Assembly: GCA_010015605.1 (NCBI GenBank) | Contig: ML975276.1 | Location: 123,962 to 187,961 of the forward strand | DNA length: 64,000 nucleotides | Reading direction: 5' to 3' | Source of the DNA: Decorospora gaudefroyi | Lineage: Eukaryota; Ascomycota; Dothideomycetes; Pleosporales; Pleosporaceae | Shown: one piece after another, positions 57,753-64,000 of the stretch | How positions within the stretch are numbered: the stretch's first letter is position 1 | Layout of the letters: every line of letters begins with the position of its first letter | Made by a program: the position numbers and the translations under genes | The notes under the pieces: model-generated | The model's input: only the letters and a program-made list of their open reading frames with translations | The model's database searches: none | What the model was told of the DNA's origin: nothing

Positions 57753-59377
57753 ATGACGGATTTCACTCCCGGAACTCTGGTTGGCTATCGAGCCTCCAAT
57801 TCCTTGTCACCACCATGGCCAGCAGTGGTTTGCACGGATGATATTGCGCCGGAAGCCGTCCTGAAAATCCGCCCGAATGGCTATGCTTACGTCACACTGG
57901 TGTTACTCATGGGTGAGGGCTTAACATTGTAAGAAGCCCAAGATCTTGTAAAGATGCTCACGCATGCTAAGAGGAATAGTCGCTGGGCTCGAACGATAGA
58001 AATGAGCGCCTTCGATCCTTGCGTACCGTTCGAGGACGAGGACACGGTCGGCAATACGCCCGGCCTTGGAGACGCCTATGAAATAGCGAACGATGCCCTC
58101 GCAGCCGGCTTGAACCTAGAACACTGGCGAGAGCACGTCAGTGGTCTGATCACCGTAGTATCTGACTCAGAGTATACGGGTACTGATTCTGAGGAGGAAG
58201 CATGCTCCGACTTAGAACTGAAGAGGGCAATCCGCGCAAGTCGAGAGCATTACCGCGGCAAGAGACCTGAGAAGAAGTCTGCGAAAAGAGCTAAAACTCT
58301 GCAGACACCGTCTTTATCGCCCAAACATGAAGCAAAGATAGCCAACGACCCTTTCACTATTGTTTCCTTAGAGAAGACTGGAATTGGAACTCCATTTGCA
58401 TCATCTCAAAGGACGTCTAGGGACCCAACCTCCCGCAGTTCGCAACATCTACGACAACGCGAAAGCTGTCGTACCCCGCCATCATCACTCGACAAAAAAG
58501 CACCTTTTCCCGGAATGGACTCAGTCAAACGCCTGACTGGGGACATTAGCGCTGTACACCAAACCGCTGAGAAAACCGCCAAGCTGAACCCATTCCCGCA
58601 GAGATCATTTTTGGATGACTTTTGCGGTCGCCTTAACCAAAACTTGAAAGAACCAACCAGTGATATAGTGGATGGCGAGCTGTGGGTGTGTCACTAATCC
58701 TTCTGTGGCTTCATCTAACACCACGTAGTTCCGAGAGCAAAGACTTCGTACAAATTTTGATCGGTCCGACGAATGAAATCAGCACACTAGCGAAGCAGAG
58801 TGTCTGGAACCGACCATACTGGCGAGATCCCAGGCGCGGCATAAATCACTTCGACATGAACGAAGACGGAATTTGGGAGCTACGACATCCTGGACTCGAT
58901 GAGATCGAATCGGAGGACTTCGTGTTCGTTGCCGAGTACTTGGAAAGTGGGGACTTCGGATATAGACGGCCGCAAGGTGGAGAGGATATGGAAGAGGCTG
59001 TCGCACAGTGCATGTCTGCATGGTTTGCGGCCGAAAGACTTGATATGTCTGATCTGATGGACTACATCGTCGAAAAGTTGCAGAAGCGCATCGAGCCAGC
59101 CATGTACGATGTGATGGTCTTTGCCTGCCAGATCTACAACTCGCCCGACACCGGTCTCCCCTCTTATCAGTGGTTGAAGGACTATTTGGCGACATCTATT
59201 GCAGAAAATTACTGGATCTACCTCAGCGACGACCACCTGAGCTCAAGTTTCATTGAGAAGCTCCAGCTGTTCCCCGAGTTAGAAAGGGATATATATATGA
59301 GGCGATTAGTCGCCTTGGAGCAGCGACTCGAGCCGGAGGACGATGATCAAAATGAGGGTGACGCGGAAATGAGCTGA
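57753..59377 (+). pseudogene. PWWP + BTB-like gene with an in-frame TAA
   Basis: Chromatin-reader-type protein with a broken or unusual reading frame. One frame from ATG 57753 encodes a PWWP domain (PGTLVGYRAS, PPWPAVVCTDDIAP, AYVTLVLLMGEGLTL), hits TAA at 57930-57932, and resumes in the same frame with EAQDLVKMLTHAKRNSRWA, a natural continuation of the domain. Splicing 58682-58728 (GTGGGT donor, CTAAC branch, CGTAG) then joins DGEL to SESKDFVQILIG. The C-terminal 210 residues are BTB/Skp1-like (VFVAEYLESGDFGY, AWFAAERLDMSDLMDYIVEKLQ). If translation starts at the ATG 57954, the product is 458 aa lacking the PWWP. Possible explanations are a nonsense mutation, readthrough, a sequencing error or a very short intron (for example 57900-57953). 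I label it pseudogene with reserve. Confidence 0.6.
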
Positions 59378-59703
59378 ACGGAAAGACCTTCCTGGGTGTC
59401 TTTGCGAGTTGGGATTTCCGGGCAGAATTGCTTTCTAGCCAGCCATGCAAACTGATGCGTTTTTTTGGGCTAGACAGACTCTGGCCGAGTCTTTCATAAC
59501 TGTTCTTTATCATGTCCATAGTGAACAAATTTCGGGTAGAGCGATTGGGGCTTGCAACAATCTAGAGGCTGGATGGCTGGGAGAATTTTGGCTGTTATGG
59601 TTTCATTCGAATCTCTTCCAGATGCGTAACACATCCACTCTGCGATTAGGCATCTACCCAAGCCCAGCATAGCATGCATAAAATCTCCACCGTTTCCCTG
59701 CCA
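59378..59703. other. Convergent intergenic region
   Basis: 326 bases between the 3' ends of the PWWP/BTB-like gene and rad9; nothing recognised. Confidence 0.5.
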
Positions 59704-61072
59704 CTACCACAAGCCCTTGATCTGCGAAACACGCTGCGTAGGTTCAAACACTTCATTGCTATCCGCGGTATTCGTCCGGGACCCACTGCCACTATCCGTG
59801 AACGTCGGGAACGCTGCTGCGTCGTGACTGGCACTCGCATCCCAGCCCAGTGTCTCTTCCCTGTCGTGATCCACGGGGGCCCAAGCGTCGTCTTCATCTT
59901 CGTCTTCTGGAACAAAGAGACTGTCAGATTCTTTACGGCTGGGCTGAGCTTGTCCTGCTGATGAGGCCTGACGAGACCCTGGGTTTCGTAGTCGACCGGA
60001 ACCGTCGCGTCGTGATGCTGGCTGGACAGGTGGAGGCATATTAGGTCGAAAGCTGCGACTGTCTTTACGATCGGCTGTCGTGGTTGACGGTGTACGAGAT
60101 GCCTGTCTGCTATTCATCGCTTGGGGCGCTGGCGTCGGTGGAGCCGCGCTGTAGTCGCCCGCAGTCATCAGCGTGAACTCGCAGATCAGACCTTCGGATC
60201 CATAGCTGAACTGTAGGGGCCGTGTTGGCTGGGAATGGAATGCTTTCAGGCTTGTCTTGAGCGTATCTGCATGGACTACGATCGCTTTGAAATCCTTCAC
60301 GTTGATGATGATGTGCATGCCGGTCTGAACCACGAACTCTTCGAAATCGGATGTGTTGACCGCAACTGCCGTAACGAGCGGATGCTTCAAGATCTCCTTC
60401 CCGTTTGAGATCTTCTCGGTATAGCTTTTGAACACGCAGCGACCGTCTTCTCCAGCGAAGATATCAAGCATCTCGGTCTTGGTGCCGAAGTACTCAATGT
60501 ACTCTCTGATTGCGCCGGAATGCATACTCCATCTGTTCTTGGCAACACTGCGATCAAACAGGGCATGCATAACGTCCACAGCTTCGTACGTGAGCTTGTA
60601 TGTCTTGATAACCCCCTGGTTGCACACCATCTTCACAATAAACCGGCATTGGGTCTCATTTTCCCGTTCCTGCACGCTCACGTCGCAACGATCGATCGCG
60701 CCATCTCGTCCTAGCGGATCATACAGGCGGCCCTTGAAGACCGACAAGAGTGCTTTGGTATACATGCTGCACGTGAAGCGACCATCCGGCCCGCCGTGAC
60801 TCGGCACGCATTCATAGTGGGTGAAGAACTGATTACCATCAAGCGTGATAGCGGCGTATGCGGATTTTGACGAGTTGAGAGCGGTAAAGGTGAACTGAGA
60901 CGAGATGGATGAGATTGCTAAAGTGACTGCAAGGGAAAGGATCGCGAAGCCTACCTACCTTTTCCCGCCGCGCTTCGATGGCTACGGTATCGCTAAACTT
61001 GCCCAGGCAGACGAGCAGGTCGTGGACTTTTGATGCCGCCACAGGCGTGAGCGTGAAGTTGAGTATGACCAT
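59704..61072 (-). CDS. rad9: DNA-damage checkpoint clamp subunit Rad9
   Basis: Subunit of the 9-1-1 (Rad9-Rad1-Hus1) PCNA-like clamp that signals DNA damage in the nucleus. Exon 1 61072-60959, intron 60958-60895 (GTAGGT donor, TCTCAG acceptor), exon 2 60894-59704; 434 aa. The intron joins ARREK to FTFTALNSSKSAYAAI, restoring the family's first repeat. PCNA-like fold: LTPVAASKVHDLLVCLGKF, AAITLDGNQFFTHYE, CSMYTKALLSVFKGR, and the second repeat through VNVKDFKAIVVHADTLKTSLKAF. The C-terminal tail from about residue 285 is disordered, Ser/Pro/Arg-rich then acidic (VPEDEDEDDAWAP), the phosphorylated regulatory tail in relatives. The start codons of rad9 and the neighbouring F-box gene are 190 bases apart. 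Confidence 0.93.
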
Positions 61073-61262
61073 TTCCTGCCGTCTTGATTGCTCGCATGGT
61101 GGCGAGGTGTCGGCGTCGACTGGTGGTAATTAGCGGGTCGCTGAAAGCGGAAAGAGCGCGTTTCGACGCGCTAGCGCATTGACATCATCGCGCCTCAAGT
61201 AGGTACTGCTACGCCAGGCATATCATCAACAACAGTATTCAGCAATTGTATCTTTAAGCAGT

Positions 61263-63165
61263 ATGGCTCAGCCAGTGCTCCCAGATGACGTTCTTCATTT
61301 GTTGTGCGAGGAATTGGCCAACCAAGAACAGTTTGATACTCTGTTCAATTGCGCTTGTGCCAGCCGCGCACTTGCCGTACCTGCATTAACTCATCTGTAT
61401 CGGTATGTTACGATCGTTTTTATAGCGAAGTTGCAGTGATCGCTCTAACACGTGCCGAAGGTCCCATCATCTGGCTCCGGTGCGAGGCGGAGGAGAAGAT
61501 CTTTATGGATTACCAGCTGCTACCAAACTACTCACTATCCAGAAATGGTCTATCTTGTGGAGGTCACTCGTCACATCTAGCCTCGACGCCACACTGTTCC
61601 CTTACTGCCGTTACATTAGGTCGCTCGACTTCCGCGACCTTGGCTATCTGCTCGACGATGACCAATTTCGCGCCAAGGTCTCTAAGTAGGTCAGTTCCCA
61701 GCAACAGTGGCCATGGGTTCTGACTGCCATCTAGACAGTTCTTCTCGGGCCCGTTGAAACAGTTCGAAAAAACGGAGACGGTGACGAATATCAAAGGGAA
61801 GAAGATAACGCGCATCAAGACAGCGGATATTATCGATGCCATTGGCGAAGGTAGGCAAACCACGCATCTTTAGCATTCATGAACTTACGATTCGCAGTGG
61901 TAACTCAGCATACGCCAACCCTTGAGATTATCAGTGGAGAACGTACATAACCCTTACCTCATAAGCCGACTCGTCTGATCACTTCTAGTTCAACCTGGCG
62001 CACTTGTCCGATGGACTCCGCGTCTTCCTCGACTGCAAAGTCTTGAGCTCTGGGATGGCAAGCCACTCGAAGACGCACTCGTGCACGCCTCTATCTACGA
62101 GCATTGTCCACAGTTCAAGTCACTCATGATCTACACATGGCTGTCCACTGACAGCGATCACAAATTTGCCAACTTCCTGTCCTCGATGCGACCAGACTCC
62201 CTCCAGACACTCCAGACCATCAGCCACGTCAAGGCAGGCGCGGAGACTTTCCGCGCCCTCAATCACCACAGTAAATCACTCGAGGACCTACGGCTATGTG
62301 TATCCAACGAATCCATACCACAGATGTCGCTTCTACGAGGCTGCACGGCGTTAAGAACATTGCGCATGGAAGATGTTCACGGTCAAGTGGATCTCGAAGC
62401 AACTGAACACGACGTCTTTCTAGAAACAGTCGCATGGCTGCAGAATTGCGAGAACCTCGAACGTCTCAGCTTCTCCAAACTACAATCAGGAGCCGCGATT
62501 ATTACGCCCGTTCTACTGGAGGAGAAGATCCGACTGAGAAGTCTCGAAATCGACTCTTACACGCTCAAAGATCACAAGGCTTTTCACCAAGCGCTCGTAC
62601 ACCATAAATCCTCTCTTAGGATACTGTTTCTGAGCGGTGACACAGACGGCATGTTCCGTGACGATCTCGACATCCTCGTCGATTCATTGAAACAGCTCCG
62701 TCAATTGCGGGATTTACATCTAATACTACCCGAGGTGCTCCGAGATGAGCATCTTGTCACCATCGTCGCCGAACTCACTCTGCTGGAGGATCTATACGTC
62801 AGCGGTCTTGAGCTTAACGACGTCGTTCTACCCCACCTTGCAAGTCTGTCCAACCTCCGGACTGTAACCATCTCAGGTATATCGAAATTCACTATGGAGG
62901 GACTGCTCGATTTTGTATCGCGACTTGGACCCGGCAACCAGGGCATTCGGATTTCAGTCGATATGGCGGATCCCGATACTCTGCTGGAAGATGAGGTGCT
63001 GAACCTCGTAAGAGATAATCTTATGGACAAGGTTGGCGGGACTTTGGAGTACATGGCACTCAGAGGTATGTTTGGATGGGTACCCAGTGGTTACCATATT
63101 AGGAGCCCTGATTGACAGGATGCACAGATCCGAACATCCCCGAATTCGACAGCGACTCAGACTGA
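61263..63165 (+). CDS. F-box / leucine-rich-repeat protein, six exons
   Basis: Putative SCF substrate adaptor. Exons 61263-61402, 61461-61685, 61735-61850, 61898-61942, 61989-63065, 63119-63165; 549 aa, all phases consistent and every intron with a CTAAC-like branch or good ends. The F-box reads LPDDVLHLLCEELANQEQFD through LFNCACASRALAVPALTHLY. Splicing 61403-61460 gives LYRSHHLAPVRGGGEDLYG, followed by QKWSILWRSLVTSSL and YCRYIRSLDFRDLGYLL. LRR-like spacing follows in RLPRLQSLELWDG, NLERLSFSKLQ, LEDLYVSGLEL, and NLRTVTISGISKF. The last exon replaces an intronic run-on and ends GCTDPNIPEFDSDSD. This is a family expanded in filamentous ascomycetes; substrate unknown. Confidence 0.85.
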
Positions 63166-63509
63166 GCCAGGCCTGCTCTCTCAGTCTAAGCGCTCTGGCT
63201 AGTGAACTTGTAACCACAGGTTAAGTCAATGCCTCTGCATAGTATGCGGTCATTCCAATGGCTCGCAACCGTGGCCCCGGCTCTTCTCAAGAGCTAAATA
63301 TCGAAGACATGCGATATCTCATAGAAAAATAGGCAGAAAGCATCTGTGAACAGAAGGAAAAAATTACGACATGTTTCCGGCCGTGGCCGCGTCAATGACG
63401 TGGGTCTCGCGTAGCCTCAATAGCGGGGCTCGGAAAATAGGATCTTACATCTATGTGAAGCCAGAAACTTCAGACCTTTCAAGCCAAACCAAGTTATTCT
63501 GTAATCATC
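63166..63509. other. Intergenic region before thi20
   Basis: 344 bases; promoter/leader of the downstream gene presumed. No thiamine riboswitch hallmark is obvious here. Confidence 0.4.
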
Positions 63510-63938
63510 ATGAGTGTGAAGCGCATCCTAGTGATTGCCGGTACAGACAGCTCGGGTGGGGCGTAGGCATGCATGCATCCGCTGTCTATCGACCAGTCAA
63601 ACTAACCAGCATACTGCAGCGGACTCGAGGCAGATCAAAAGGTTATTGCAGTGCACGGCTGCTATGCCATGACTGCTGCCACTGCATTGACTGCACAGAA
63701 TACGCTGGGCGTGCAGGACATACACCACACGCCGCCAGACTTTGTGAGAAAGCAGATCGATGCTGTCTGTGAAGATGTGGGCGTGGATGTTGTCAAGACT
63801 GGTAAATGGGATACTACTCGGATTTGAAAAGAAGAACTTGGCTGATTCTTTATAGGCATGCTCGCATCTGCAGAAACAATTGCTGTTGTCGCCGATGCCT
63901 TGCGCAGACACGAGATCACTACCACCGTCATAGACCCC
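63510..63938 (+). CDS. thi20: Hydroxymethylpyrimidine(-phosphate) kinase, 5' part
   Basis: Thiamine biosynthesis kinase of the ThiD/Thi20 family, phosphorylating HMP and HMP-P. Exons 63510-63562, 63620-63801, 63856-63938, then a GTGCGT donor at 63939; the gene runs off the window. Introns: 63563-63619 (GTAGGC, ACTAAC branch, CTGCAG) and 63802-63855 (GTAAAT, TATAG). The first 106 residues read MSVKRILVIAGTDSSGGA joined to GLEADQKVIAVHGCYAMTA, the nucleotide/substrate loop of the ribokinase-like fold, followed by TALTAQNTLGVQ and KTGMLASAETIAVVADAL. Whether the missing C-terminus carries the TENA/THI-4 thiaminase-like domain of yeast Thi20 cannot be seen. Confidence 0.93.
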
Positions 63939-64000
63939 GTGCGTTCACCCACCATGAACTGTCTCTCTTCCATTTACCTTTTCGATCTTCCCACCCCCCC

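Overview
The window is nuclear DNA of a filamentous ascomycete (Pezizomycotina). The evidence is compact genes broken by 45-95 base introns with GT..AG (twice GC..AG) ends and CTNAC-type branch sites, a mix of fungal families (QutA/QutR quinate regulators, Zn2Cys6 factors, fungal intradiol dioxygenase, Atg11, Prp4 kinase, Sec11, Nhp6, Rad9), and a Tc1/mariner relic carrying RIP-like TGG-to-TAG changes. A dothideomycete is my best guess, but that is inference. Gene models were spliced by hand from reading frames, splice signals and family continuity. Exon coordinates are in each entry.

Layout. 0.6-6.1 kb: divergent pair qutR (-) and qutA (+), the repressor and activator of quinate catabolism, with no quinate enzyme gene to their right. 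8.0-9.2 kb: GPI-type fasciclin protein. 10.8-13.2 kb: F-box/LRR protein. 14.9-16.6 kb: six-exon Zn2Cys6 factor (-). 17-21.9 kb: nearly empty, with one doubtful small spliced gene. 21.9-24.4 kb: Prp4-type splicing kinase. 25.3-27.3 kb: proline/serine-rich coiled-coil protein (-). 28.7-29.3 kb: Dap1/MAPR-type cytochrome b5-fold protein. 29.7-30.9 kb: intradiol dioxygenase (-). 32.2-32.6 kb and 33.4-33.8 kb: two small intron-split genes (81-aa HMG-like, 120-aa membrane protein) that open-reading-frame length alone would miss. 34.4-35.5 kb: BTB protein. 36.4-37.2 kb: proline-rich orphan. 37.6-38.6 kb: CCDC174-like protein (-). 39.0-40.1 kb: homoserine dehydrogenase. 40.5-41.2 kb: dead Tc1 transposase. 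42.5-43.1 kb: Cys-rich orphan (-). 43.1-47.1 kb: sparse. 47.1-51.5 kb: Atg11 (-), head to head with a CENP-H-like kinetochore gene (51.8-52.7 kb). 54.5-55.0 kb: Nhp6 HMG-box protein. 56.3-56.9 kb: Sec11 signal peptidase (-). 57.8-59.4 kb: PWWP plus BTB-like gene with an in-frame stop. 59.7-61.1 kb: Rad9 (-). 61.3-63.2 kb: six-exon F-box/LRR gene. 63.5 kb to the end: 5' part of a hydroxymethylpyrimidine kinase gene.

Most genes are single-copy housekeeping functions with no operon-like logic. The one clear functional unit is qutR/qutA. The least expected observations are the single TAA that interrupts an otherwise continuous PWWP/BTB reading frame, two GC-AG introns, two possible Atg11 C-termini, and the Trp-to-TAG pattern in the transposon relic.
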